Assembly (NCBI GenBank): GCA_030737835.1
Contig: JAUJYN010000013.1
Span: 3,042,401-3,106,400, forward strand
Length of the DNA stretch: 64,000 bases
DNA from: Acorus gramineus
Taxonomy: Eukaryota; Streptophyta; Magnoliopsida; Acorales; Acoraceae
Direction of reading: 5' to 3'
Each line of letters begins with the position of its first letter. Within the stretch, counting starts at the first letter, position 1. Shown here piece after piece: positions 34,276 to 46,242 of this stretch. The notes under the pieces were generated by a model. The model did no database searches, was not told where the DNA came from, and saw only the letters and a list, made by a program, of their open reading frames with translations. The translations under genes were made by a program, and so were the position numbers.

Positions 34276-34826
34276 TGATAGATCCAGCGGATCTCGGTCA
34301 GACCAAGTTCAACCCCAGTCCTCCTTCCCAATGCGACTACACATATCAAGATGCGGTACACATTGGGAACAACCGAGATAGGGTGGAGGCCAAAGAAGTC
34401 GAGAAAATCTGCCACCAAGTGTGGTAGAGGAAGAGAAAGACCCCCATCCTTGAAATAGCTGGGATGGAGGAGAACGGAATCAAGATAGAGAGAGGGGACC
34501 TCATCCTCAGCCAACTCGTCAACCGCAAAGTTTGAGGAGATGCCCAACTCTCTGTGAAGGGCTGCGGTAATGGCAATTTTCTCCATGATAGTTGCAATAT
34601 CCATGGAGTTTTCAAAGATTAAAAGGAAAGAACGAGATGGGATGAGGAGCGCTTCCCTCTCGAGCCTTAAATACAATCGAAGAGACGCTTCAAAAAGATG
34701 GCAGCACTTATTCGCTGCAGATATGAAGGAGCAGTCAATGCCAATAAAATGGGTTTCACGAAATCCAAAGAGTTGCTGACGTTTTGATTTTCCACACGGG
34801 AGGCCACGCGCCATTAATGCTGACAC
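34276..34826 (-). pseudogene. Decayed plant transposon ORF, 5' half
   Basis: The minus-strand frame starts at ATG 34826-34824 and runs about 183 codons, with phrases ALHRELGISSNF, LPLPHLVADFLDFFGLHPI and VVPNVYRILICVVALGRR. It then reaches the gypsy insertion point. Its continuation is at 24146 downwards. The order of conserved L/F-rich and GLHP motifs recalls the PF04195 plant transposon family. About 34830-35670 upstream is probably the leader or LTR of the same dead element, judged by context only. Confidence 0.55.
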
Positions 34827-34829
34827 AGC

Positions 34830-36636
34830 AAATCAGCCCTCAAATCCTGAGTGGGTCAGAAAATCTCAAGGAAACATGCGAGCAGATCTTTGATCCCCCA
34901 AGAGGGGCAGAGGCGAGATGATTCTTTCGAATCTCCTGCTCCCTCGACAATTCAAAAGACCAGGAGGGGTGGCATCTGTGGAGGTAAAAATCCTCACCAC
35001 GACAGGCCAGGACTGACGTGTCATAGCAAGACGAATATGGGCAATGCGTGGGCCCCGTGAATCATAGTCTGGATTCTAAGTAATGTTGACTTTCCCAAAT
35101 GTGTTGACACGATTAGAGGTCTAATCGGACAGTCAGGCACCTCGCGAAAGAATACCACCCCGAGCAGTTAAGGCACGACCAAACAAGAGGTATGGTTGGA
35201 CGACCTTGCTCCTCGCGTACGAGCAGAGAAGACATGTCCAGACAAGAGGTCTGGTCGTGATCTTCCGTCTCGCAAACGTACTCAAAATGACGTGACCGAT
35301 AAACAAGTAGGCCAAAGGGCCACGAACAGACTAAAGAAACGGCCAGAGGAATGAAACGTCTGTAACTGCCAAGTTGACAATTAAGGCCCACTACCCACGA
35401 AATGTGGGTGATCAAGGGTCCGACGTGGGGAACGTTTCCCTGAAAAAAAACCCACTAAACACTTAGTGGCAAGGCAATTACAAGGTCAATTAAGGAACTA
35501 CGGGTAACTTGATCCTCAAAGAGTACGTAGACAACCTATAAAGAAGTCACGCGATAACACTCTAAAGGCCCAGTAAAAAAAAAGACAGATTCAAGCTACT
35601 AAATTAAATTTCTTCTCTAGAAAAAGTCCAATCCAAGTTTTAATCCCACTTCTACAAATTGAACTGTAGGGGAAATTATCCTCCTCATATATGTATACAT
35701 AATGTGTGTGTGTGTGTGTGTGTATAATGTGTATTAAGATATTAAAAATATTATAGCATTATAATGTATATAAATAAGAGATATTATGAATATTATAATT
35801 TATATATAGTCAATATTAACTATATTAATATATACAATGTGTGTTTGTGTATATATTAAAAAAATAATGATAATCATTTAATGATTTAACTAGTTTTTTA
35901 TTTTTAGAAATAAAAATCTATCATCAGAATATATTTTGAATCTATAAACGATTTAATATAATTGGAATTGCCCATGTATGATTTAATGTATTTTTTTAAT
36001 CATTAAATCTACAAATCATAAACGGAATATATTTTGAATCATTAAATCTATAAAAAAAAATAATCATCATATAAATAGTGATTTTTCAATTTTATATAGA
36101 TTAAAACTGACTTTTCAGATAGTTATATCGATTTTTTCCCTAATATATAATATATGCCAACACTAATGCCTTTCCAAACACAAAAAACAACTGCTGGCAG
36201 TTAAATTCCATCCCATTATCATAAGAGCTTTTGGAAGAGATTATCATTAGAGCTTTGATACACCCATTTTTACTCCCAGGATCATATACTTATTTGGAGT
36301 TCATAAAATAAAGAAGAAATTCTCTTATAAGGTTGGGCCAGAAACAAGGTTGGATGTAAAAATTTTCTTATCACAATTCACATGATGAAAATACTAGGAT
36401 TGTCATCCTGGTGCATGTATACAAAAGTACATAGTCGAATAAGATGAATTTATACATTTCAAATTTTTTCAGCATACAACAGAAACGATGTATATGATCC
36501 TCCATTGTTTGAGCTCTCCACCTTGATTGCCATTTTCAAACCTCAACAAATGCCACCCACGACCCCTGGTCATAAAATAACCTAAAATTTTCAAATATTC
36601 ATAAAAATACTTTTATTACATTGATTTTTTGTGTTT
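34830..36636. other. Remnant transposon flank then AT-rich intergenic DNA
   Basis: 34830-35670 is moderate-GC sequence with repeated motifs (CAAGAGGTATGGT/CAAGAGGTCTGGT near 35187-35255), probably the noncoding part of the split transposon. 35690-36636 is AT-rich with TATATA-type words. No gene is seen. Confidence 0.5.
35704..35724. repeat. (GT)n microsatellite
   Basis: About ten GT dinucleotides in AT-rich DNA. A shorter GTGTGTTTGTGT lies near 35839-35850. Confidence 0.85.
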
Positions 36637-39520
36637 AGTATTGTCACGCCCCAGGGCGGCCGTCCCCGGGACGCGGCAAGTGTATACATGATATCAGCAG
36701 TCTATACAGGAGATCAATAAAATACTCTAAACAACAACTAAAATGACAACATAGACGAAAGCAAGGCTGACATGATATATACACAGATAGCGGAAGCTAA
36801 AAGATTGAGTCTGTAATTCAAAAACATACTACAGACTCGATACATAATCAACTGTCTTGTGAGAGCCAATATACACACATACATCCAAATAATATACAAA
36901 CGGTGCCCAAGCACGGAAATATATACATACAATCAAAAGAAAGGATGCTGATGGCCTCTAACACTCGCAGGACGTGGCGCTGCTCCGCTACTGATGAAGT
37001 CTCTCGGGGAGCTCCTCCTTCTGATCTGACTCAGTGATAACTGTAGAAAAATATATATGCGAGGGGTGAGCCACACGCTCAGTGAATAGCACAACTCATG
37101 CATCACAATTCATATTAACCACAAATAATCATTAAAAGCCTCAAAGTGGCAGGAACTACACAAATCCAGTGGGTCGCTACATCGCCGACCCACCACACCC
37201 TCACCCTCACCCCTCAATATGGTGACATAGGATATTGGGACTGACTAGGCTGTTAATCACCCTTGGTCCACCGATAGTCTCTCCTCCACTCCGTAGGCCG
37301 CTTGGCCACTCCCACATTCAGCACAGTCCGAATCCAAAATCCTCTCGCGGGACGGCTTTTTTAACGCTGGGGCAGTCTCTACACGGATCCAACGAAGGGT
37401 ACAGAAACAGCCTATCCATACGCATATGATCCACTCGGATCCGTCGACAACGCATCTCAACAACTCCAATGTCATGAATTCTTCAGAATTCCTCCAGGGC
37501 GCATAACCAAGATGCGGGGAACATATATAATATTATTGGGAAAAGAAACCTTGGGAGGGCACCATGAGGTCCCGATATAGGACATCCCGACAACCAAACA
37601 AAGAACACGGAGTACCCTAGCCCGGGTCTCAATGTTGACCTCGCAAGGCCCCTTAATATTCCCTAAGGCATGCTAAAATATCATAAGTTCGCATTTAATT
37701 TGATAAATTAAACTAATAGGACTCATGCATAGGTCGAGGCTTCCTAGCATGAGAACAGGGTGACAGGATGCATGGCTCTTACACATATCCTAAGGGTGCA
37801 AGTCCCTAACATACAAAGTCTAGGGTGGCATGCATTCTACACACTAATCATGCTTGCATAGATTACATATTAACAAGTTAATATTAACTATGGTGCCCCA
37901 GGGGAGGACGGTATACGCCCAAGTGCATATAGCGCCTCCCTACTGGGTTGGGTTGTCCCACTCACCAATAACCGTTCGTCGCGCGACCGTCCGTCAAGAT
38001 CTGCAAGACAGGGTAATCAACTTGGTGAGTAAAATACACAATTATATACAAAAATACATTAAAATACCCAACACTCGGACAAGCGTACATACGGCCTATA
38101 CGCACGCGAGTCCGAGCACCCCGACTCACTCCCGAACCCCCAGGCAGCCGTACGCACGGCCACCCGACCCAGGCGCACAGCCGCGCCCCAGCCAGCATGC
38201 CCGGACATGCTGCCGAGCCCCCCGGGTGCACCGCGCGCTCACCGCGCCCTAGCGCAGCAACCCGCGCGCACACCCGCACGCCCTGCGCCCTAGCGCCGCA
38301 CCCCGCGGGCACCACCGGCTCGCCTCACCGCGCGCGCACAACACGCTTGTGCCTCTGTGCAGCGCTCCGCGCGCACGCCCCTGCACGGCGCCCTGCGCGC
38401 AGCACCCGCACGCGGCCCCGCGCGCACGGCAAGCACTACGCCTCTGCGCAGCGCCCCGCGCGCACGCCCGCGCACGGCGCCCAGCGCGCAGCACCCGCAC
38501 GCTCCTGCTCCACCCGCGCGCACGCCCGCGTGCCCTGCCAGCCTGCTCTGCCCGCCCTGCCTGCCAGCCTGCCTGCCTGCGCTGCCAGCCTACCCGAGAC
38601 ACCCTACCACCTCCCCGACGGCCACCAATGGCCACCAACAGCCACCAACAGCTACCCACAGCCACCAACAGCCATACATACCCAAAAACACCCTCCTAAC
38701 ATGCATCTAAACAAGAAAAGGAAGGAAAGAAACCTCACCCAAGGAAGGAAAGGAAGGAAGGGAAGATCGGTTGCTCTTCGCGCACCGAAACACCACCTCA
38801 AAGACCACCACCACCGAGATCTCCTTCAGCCCTAAAAATGGCTGAAATCAGAGGAGAAAAGAGGGCATGAGAGGGGGTCACACTTGAGGGAACTCGAATC
38901 CGAGACCACCGGAAGATAGATCGGGAGCTCACCTATCTTTTCTCTTCTTAGGGTTTTTGGTTTCAAGCACCCTAGCTAGGTCATATGGGGTTTTTAAAGA
39001 GAGGGAGAGAGAAATTTGGGTGGAGAAGATGATGAATAGTGGGGGAAATGTATTCGTGGGATTTTTTTATACTCACACCCACACCACACACACTCACACC
39101 ACTTGATTAGTGAAAAAAAAATTAGGTTAAGCTAGGTTTAGGGGGGGGGGGTTTAAGTGCACTTTGACTTGGGTCAACCCAACCACACAAAAAGACAAAA
39201 GAGTTGACCAAGTCATGGGCCCACATTGACCAAGTCAAGTCTCCCAATGACTTCTCGCTTGGTCAAAACCCGGATACGCTTCGGAACTGCAAAATTCTGA
39301 AACGTTACCGGAATTCGATGAAATTTTCGTGAGTGGCTTAAAATCGCACCAGGACACATAATATGCAGTTAAATTTTCAATCAGAGTCCTCAAACTCAGG
39401 ATGATAGCTAACAGTCCAAAATTTTAGCGGTTCCGATCGAAAAACGAAAAAAACTCAAAAACTGCCAGAATGCTCCAATGGTTACCAGAAGGCTAAAAGT
39501 GACACATATATAACAAGTAT
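36637..39520 (-). mobile_element. Solo LTR of a Tekay-like chromovirus (TSD AGTAT)
   Basis: The LTR occupies 36642-39515 (2874 bp) in minus orientation. It begins TGTCACGCCCC (complement of the LTR end) and finishes GTGACACATATATAACA (complement of its start). AGTAT precedes and follows it (36637-36641, 39516-39520). It has no primer site, purine tract or internal domain, so it is a product of LTR-LTR recombination. The GC-rich segment (about 38100-38600) and candidate splice signals are present; the mini-exon equivalent at 37966-38000 is 35 nt. Frames within the GC-rich part are artefacts. Confidence 0.95.
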
Positions 39521-39925
39521 ACATTCTGAATCAGAATATCCATTTACCTTAGATGATTTATTATATTCTTTGTAATTAAAAAAACTAATTCTAATTGGTG
39601 TTTTCTGCATTCTCACCAACATGGAAATTATTTTTTATAATAATGACAAAACACATTAAAAAAATTATTTTTTTTATTATCATCACATATTTTATATTTT
39701 GTTCTTATTATTCACAAATATATGCATATCATTCTAATCGAAAGGATTTATGTCGTACACGAACTTTATAACCATGATACCACCTCCTCTATGGTGGTCG
39801 AGCCACTAAAGCACATCAGGACGAGTGGGGACAGACTATATTTTTGCAAGAATGGTATATATGATATAGTTTAGTGGACCATTAATTGATTTTAATTAGT
39901 TAAAACATGTATCAAATAGTTTTGA

Positions 39926-40230
39926 TTTTTTTTTTGTTGGATAAAAGTTAGAGCTTCACTCATTCAAGAGTGATGTTACAAGTTTGAAATGGAGGTGAGA
40001 GGAATAGAGAAACGAAAACACTGAAAAGATCTCAAGGCCAAAGGGGCTGGTAGGGGACATACCGAAGATGGGATGTCTACCGATTAAACCCTCTCCCTCC
40101 CCTCCCTCGGAGGAGTTATTCAAGTGATCTCTATAGGGTTTCAAAACGCTGGGACACCCATTTTCCCAACTATGCCTCGCCTCCACTCTTTGATATACAA
40201 CTAGACCATCTCCCACATATTTTCCACAAT
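39926..40230 (-). repeat. Possible LINE 3'-end fragment
   Basis: A T-tract (about 39929-39937; poly-A on the minus strand) is followed by a short minus-strand frame with GLIGRHPIFGMSPTSP. The arrangement suggests a truncated LINE tail; it is not confidently assignable. Confidence 0.3.
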
Positions 40231-41085
40231 CAAAATAGTTTTGATTGTTGATTGAATTATTCTATATTTGTATAGGCCGTTATAAGTAGTTCGGGTGGAC
40301 AATCCATACTCCTAGCCATCCAGCGAGATATATATCTCCTTAAATACCTATTTAACAATTTTTATAGTTTCAATTCAATGGATTCATGCAATATATTATG
40401 AAGATATGTAACGTTTTTATATTTTTCAGCCTTATATATATTTATTTTAAATATATAATAAAAATTTAAAATTGTAATTTAATTATTTCATTTTTAGATT
40501 TGGCGTTGGGCCCAAATGGTCAATTTGATTTATAATTACAATAATGATTTTTAGGCCTTAATTGGTAGATCCCATCCTAAGCCCCATGAGGTGACAAGTG
40601 TGAATTTTCTATATTACCCCCTCACAATTAATCGCCTTTTGGAAAGAGCCGCTAAATTAAGTTCTCGTTTAGGTGAAGGAAGTATGATGTTGTTTCCATA
40701 ACCGGTCCAATAAATTATGGGGTTAGTTACGATATGGAGATCAGTTCCCTTTCTGAAATATACGAATTCAATTGCACGTTCAAAAAAATAAAAAATCACG
40801 AGTTTCATTTTTTTTTTTCTGATTGTTCTCTCGCAACGAAAACAAACATCAAATTTTTTTTTTCATTCATATTTGATCGGCGGAGAAGAGAAGAGAAAAA
40901 CGAGTTTCGTTTTTGTTTTTGTGCGATCTGTTTGTGGTGCAAACATTCAGGTTAGGCCAATCGGAACACCAAAAAATTGACGATTTAGAATTTTTAGATC
41001 CAGTTTATTCGGTGAAAATGAAAACAAACATCGTAATCGTTATTTTTTTCAGTTTGATCGGTTGAGAATATAAGAATTACACGAT
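40231..41085. other. AT-rich region, possible left end of a DNA element
   Basis: No gene. 40558-40640 contains TAAGCCCCAT and GTGA words that partly mirror 44380-44450 in inverse orientation. A first, degenerate copy of the exon-like motif CATTCAGGTTAG occurs near 40945. Confidence 0.35.
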
Positions 41086-42720
41086 TGTGGTGGAAACAAT
41101 GGCGATCCATTCAGGTTAGACTGTTTTCGATCTGAATAATTGAATTTGATCTGATTTTTTTAACTGTTCCTTTGAATCATCATATAATTTTTTTTATACA
41201 TAATTTAATTTAAATTAAGATACGTGTGGTGTATCTGAATTCTGATGCGTTCTTGTGTTTTACATTCAAGCCTGTATAATCAGTTTTTTAGTGGTGTGTA
41301 TATGTACATTTATGCATATTAAGTCATTCAGCATATTTTATAGCTTTGAATGATTGGTATTCAACCCATTAGATTCAATATTCGGTAGTATCAAATGTGT
41401 AGATGTTAATTCCAATTCTAGATACATGTGTATCTTGATGTTGTTTTCCAGCCCAATTGAAGTTTGATTTATTATTTATATGGATTTGATTGATGCCTAT
41501 CTGATTAATATTCAATTGCTTATTGTCGTATGTATATAAAGGCTTGAATGACTTTCATTGAAAATCTATGTGTGTTTTGCTAATTAGCTTGTAGACCATG
41601 AAATTGTTTGTTTTTTGTTAAGATACAGTACTGTATCTTAATTATATAACATGTGACAACTTTCTCATTTTTCAACAGGCAGTGATGACGATTGTATGGA
41701 TGATACATGTGAAGACTCAATTCATTTGAAAGACATCCATGATGCATGTGATCTGGAAATGTTTCAAATATTCTGTGTAATTCATTTGGAAGACTCAATT
41801 TTTATTAGCTTCCCACCAATGTTGAAGCTGTCGGACTTATGGTCGAATGATTGGATGATGGACAGGACATCATCATCATTTTTCTTCATCTTGTTGTAAT
41901 CGTATGACCGGTCAATGAAGGACTTGAATAAATTCCATAATGGAGTTCTCTGGAGCATCTCTGAATGCCTCCTGCTCATGGTGCAAACAATGGAGAACCA
42001 ATCAGGCTAGTACTTTTTCGATCTGAATACATTATTTCGTTTTATTGATTTTTCATCATTACTTTGAATCATTATATACATTAATTGAATCTGAATTTTA
42101 TTTTAAATTCAGATACATGGGCTGTATCTTGATTTTCATGCATTGTTGTGTACCAAGTATGATCTGTACAATCGTTTATGATTGTGTGTTTGTGTATAAT
42201 TATGCATAATGTGTCATTCATCATATTTTTTAGCTTTATATCAGTATTATTCGACTCATTCAGATTGAAGATTTTGAAATACACTAGACATTCACTTGTA
42301 TGGAATGTGTATTTGTTAATTCAAATTCTAGATACATCTGTATCTGAATTTGAATTCAGCCCATTTTTTGAAGGTTGTTATTTTTATTTTTATGGATTTG
42401 ATTAATATATAGCTGATTAATATGTAATTGCTTATTGTTGGCATTTTGAAGACCTTTTATGAATTTTCTATACAGTTCTGAGTAGCATGTAGATCATATT
42501 TGTTCATTTGGATTTTCAGATACATTATTGTATCTTAATTGATAACATGTGGTTGATGTTCTTTTTTTTCACCAGGCAATGATGGTGATTTTGTGGACAC
42601 ATGTGAAGACTCAATTCATTTGGATGACATCAATGATCCATGTTCTGTGAAAACCAGTTTGTTGAAGGAATTGTTTGTTGTGGCTGATCAGCAAAATGTA
42701 GAAGAGATTGTCTGAATGTC
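41086..42720 (+). repeat. Tandem ~0.89-kb duplication carrying an exon-intron-like unit
   Basis: Two copies begin near AACAATGG (about 41095 and 41986), offset 891-897 bp. Each has, in order, a short ATG segment ending in ATTCAG or AATCAG, an AT-rich part with two AGATACA..TGTATCT palindromes, a polypyrimidine-CAG, and an acidic exon-like stretch containing TCEDSIHL. Similarity is about 70-80% by eye, so the duplication is old. A Mutator-like element carrying a gene fragment is one explanation; the family is unknown. Confidence 0.6.
41099..41899 (+). CDS. Hypothetical two-exon ORF (tandem copy 1), uncertain
   Basis: Joining 41099-41114 (ATGGCGATCCATTCAG) to 41679-41899 across a GT-AG intron gives an open frame of 78 codons: MAIHS followed by an acidic exon, DDDCMDDTCEDSIHL. 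I recognise no family. The support is intron-border quality and preservation of the TCEDSIHL stretch in the second copy. It may be a captured gene fragment inside a transposon rather than a gene. Copy 2 (41990-42005 joined to 42576-42714) would need a GC donor. Confidence 0.25.
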
Positions 42721-44780
42721 TGAATGCCTTTGGCTCAACTCTATTGCTGCAAATGTTTCAAATATTCTGTGCACTGTAGATCTGTACTCGGGATAGTATG
42801 CCCAGTTTCTTCTTTGTTCAGCAACTCTGTCTTTTTTTGCTTTTGCATAATTTGTACAACATCCAGATGCAGTTAAAATGCCTAATACAGTATCATACAC
42901 ATGACATTGTCTTTTCTATACGAACAGTGGACAAACACTGTCTTTTTGTGTATTAAGATACATGTGTATCTTAAAAATGAAATCAAGAGTTTCTAAACAA
43001 ATATAAGAGAGATCAAAACTATATATACCATCTATATTTCAGATACATATGAACAGCCAGATTGCACACAAATAAATGCTATCAAATGTTTGTTTTTTCA
43101 GATATAGCCAAAGGATTTAACCATGTTTTATATAACAATTTCAGATACAATTGATTCAGATACATACAATTTTTACAAGAGCATTAATCTATTTTCATCA
43201 AGGGATTTACAGAAACAGTTGAGTAATCCAAAATATAAGATTGAAGTTTTTAATACACAACACATTCTGATTCATGGCTACTTGTTAATAGCTTGTAATG
43301 TGACTATTAGGTTCTCTGTTGCTACATAATTGCTTCAGATTCATATTTATTTGATAACAGGTTTTCAGATACATGTACAGTTGATTAAGATACATGGATT
43401 GTTTACAAAAAAAAAGATATATTCATCAAACAATGCATGTTAATTATCAAAGATAATATAATAATTCATGATCTACATGCATATGATATTTCAAACATTT
43501 CATTTGGCTACTATTAATTGCTCAGTTAACCAGATTTTGTTTCACTGAATCATGAAACAATTGCACATTATATAAATTTTTCAGATACATGTATCTGACT
43601 TATGTTTTTGTTTCATCAGAAGCGAAATATGCACACGAGAAAACCCTAAACAATAAAAAAATGTAATTTCATTTTTCCTTTAATCTTGATACACTGGCAG
43701 ACGAAGACAATGTATCAGAAAACAATCTCATAATATATTAGAGATTAATGACAATGTATCTTGATACACATTTTTTTTATTCAGATGCATGTATCTGAAT
43801 CACTGATTTCAAATCATTTTTTTTATTTCAGATGCAAGTATTTGAAACAATGATTCTTCAAATGGATATCAGATACAATCAGATTAACAGGAGTCGAGAT
43901 AATCGAAGGAAATCGTTTTATATATTATTTTGAAAATAAAAGATTTCGTCTAATAAGAAGTGCAAAAAAAAAAAAAAACGCGACCTCTTTATCGGATACA
44001 AACGACCTGTTTTTTTTTGTCAAAAAAAAAAAAAAAAACAAAGCGACAGTTAAGTTTCGATTGGCGGAAGAAATCTATCCTTTTTTATTCGCCATTGTTG
44101 ACGGTTTGTTGGGGAAGAGAATCAGATGGATTGAAATCTTGATCGCCTAATTTTTTTTTTTTTTTTCGTTCGTATGGTTTTGCCCAAATCGGAACCCTAA
44201 CATTCAAATTTTTTTGAAATATGTTACTTCGGGGAGAGGAATTAATGGTGCCCCCATTTGTGGGATTCGGTTACGATTTTAATGAGGATATTAGCTAGTT
44301 GGAGGTAATTTTTAAAATTATAAGAAGGGTAGTTTTGTCATTGACATTTTGGTGGTTTGAAAAAGTCAAATAGGGAACCAATAGGAGAGTGCCACCTATT
44401 GGGGCTCACAAATGGGGCTTAATTTATGGGGCCTAGGTAGCAGCACTGTTATAATTATGATAATTATACATTAATCTTGAAATATTAATTTTGTATTTTT
44501 TCAGAGATCTTTGTAGTCTCCAGATACTTTTGTTGAAATATGATGAGATTCGGAGTTCGGGAAATTAGATTTTTAGGCTTAAGTGTCAAGTTCTTGGGCC
44601 TAGGGATCTAGTTGCGAATCCAGAAAACCTTTTAATAGCCTTCAGGAATCAGTTTATAAAACAGATAGGAATCTGTTTGTAAATCGAATAGGGACCTATT
44701 TGTAAACCTAGAATACTTAAGGGGTCGTTCTGTAATTTTGGTAACCTCCTTTAAATAACAGATTTTGGGTTAGGGTGAAG
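42721..44780. other. AT-rich region rich in TACA-TGTA palindromes, no gene
   Basis: Contains further AGATACA/TGTATCT words at 42956-42971 and 43582-43598 and half-sites near 43144, 43372, 43760 and 43870. Poly-A and poly-T runs lie near 43965, 44022 and 44150. No convincing frame. Confidence 0.5.
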
Positions 44781-45310
44781 GGTGGTGTTGACCCTGTCAA
44801 TTAAACGAAAAAAATCTGAATCTGAATCCGTATCCGAAAAATCAGAAATATCCGATATTCGAAGATCCGGAGTGCGGATATGGATATCAGTCTATCCGAT
44901 CCGAAAAATATCCGTATCCGACATATATTATAAAAATATATATATTTGTATTATATATTGTCCATATTATTATCTTGTATGATTAATCACAATGATAATA
45001 TATTATAATACTATTAAATTTTCAATGTATGATATCTGAAAGAGATAGTAAGCCTTAAAATCTCAATTTTAATTTTAATGTCTCTCTAAAATATCACTTG
45101 ATTATCCAAATTAATGTTAATATTCAAACATGTCAATTATCTAAAAAATATCTGTATCCGATCCGTATCCGAAGGGATCCGAATCCGAAGGGATCCAAAT
45201 CCAAAAATTAATATCCGTATCCGAATCCTAAAGTTAGGATATGGATATTTCCATATCCGTTCCGTATCTGTCCGATCGATAGGCTTTCCTAACTCTACCT
45301 GTCTAGTACC
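44780..45310. repeat. ATCCGTATCCGAA-rich repeat block
   Basis: Two GA/TC-rich clusters (about 44810-44930 and 45150-45270) consist of variants of ATCCGAATCCG, TATCCG and GGATATGGATAT. They are separated by about 220 bp of AT-rich sequence. This word family is common in plant noncoding repeats. No coding content. Confidence 0.6.
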
Positions 45311-46242
45311 ACAAGGGTGAGAAAATCATTCTCTATTGATTTTGTTGTTTAGTGTTTCAATTTATTTTTGGTTAGGAGATGATTGTGTAAATCGATTGTT
45401 GTTTGGGGAAGAAGGTTGATGGATTAGGGTTAGGGGTTGATTGATTATTTGATTAGATTTAAATGGATCTCAAGGGATTTCTTAAGATCAAATTAGATTT
45501 ATTGGTTTTGGGATTAAATGGTTATTTTCAGGTTGATTATATTCCTGAACGTTAAATCATGTTTTGGACTATTATAGAGTCATTTTTGGGAAAAATGTAT
45601 TTCAGAAACTGAAATATATTTTGAAAAGATCTTTCCAACGAATCATGAATCATCCGATTCGAAGTTACGGGTAGAAAGTTATGATTTTCAAAGATTTTTG
45701 TGCAGTTTCTTATAATTCAAATATTTAGCTTCATGACCAAGTTTGATGAATTTAAGAGATTTAAGGGATCCCAAATGGATGTTTAATGAGTATAATTTGA
45801 TTTGTGGGTTTTGATGATTTTATTGATCTTGGTGATTCAAATTGGATCTTAAATAAAAAATTTGGTTTAGTGTGATCAATGAATATTAATTGGATATTAT
45901 TTTTATTTGGATGTAAATTGGTTGAGTTAAGTTATTGGAATTGTCTAAATATTATTCGAGGATTGATCGATTATGTGGGCCTTATGAAATAAATGGATAC
46001 TGATTTTCGGATCATTGTGAGTATATATGAATATTTTAATACTTATTCGGAGTTGGGATTTTTGTTAGGCCTTTGAGGTGAGTTGCGGATTATAGGTCTA
46101 TTAGGTATGGGCTTTTGGGATTATTGGGCCGAGTGTTTTTGCAAATTGGTTGTCAGTTGTTTGAGTCATGATCGAATGGTTTCTGATTTATTATTGCGTA
46201 ATTGTTATGCTAGGTTATCCATGTGCAAGTGAGTGGCGTTCA
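45311..46242. other. AT-rich intergenic DNA, no gene seen
   Basis: Sequence with repeated TTGATT/GATTTA words and no supported feature, ending at the LTR boundary at 46243. Confidence 0.6.

Noticed and set aside
35704..35724. Telomeric or centromeric satellite signal
   Set aside because: Only a short GT microsatellite is present. The AAACCCTAA words near 14330 and 21315 are promoter telo-boxes, not telomeric arrays.
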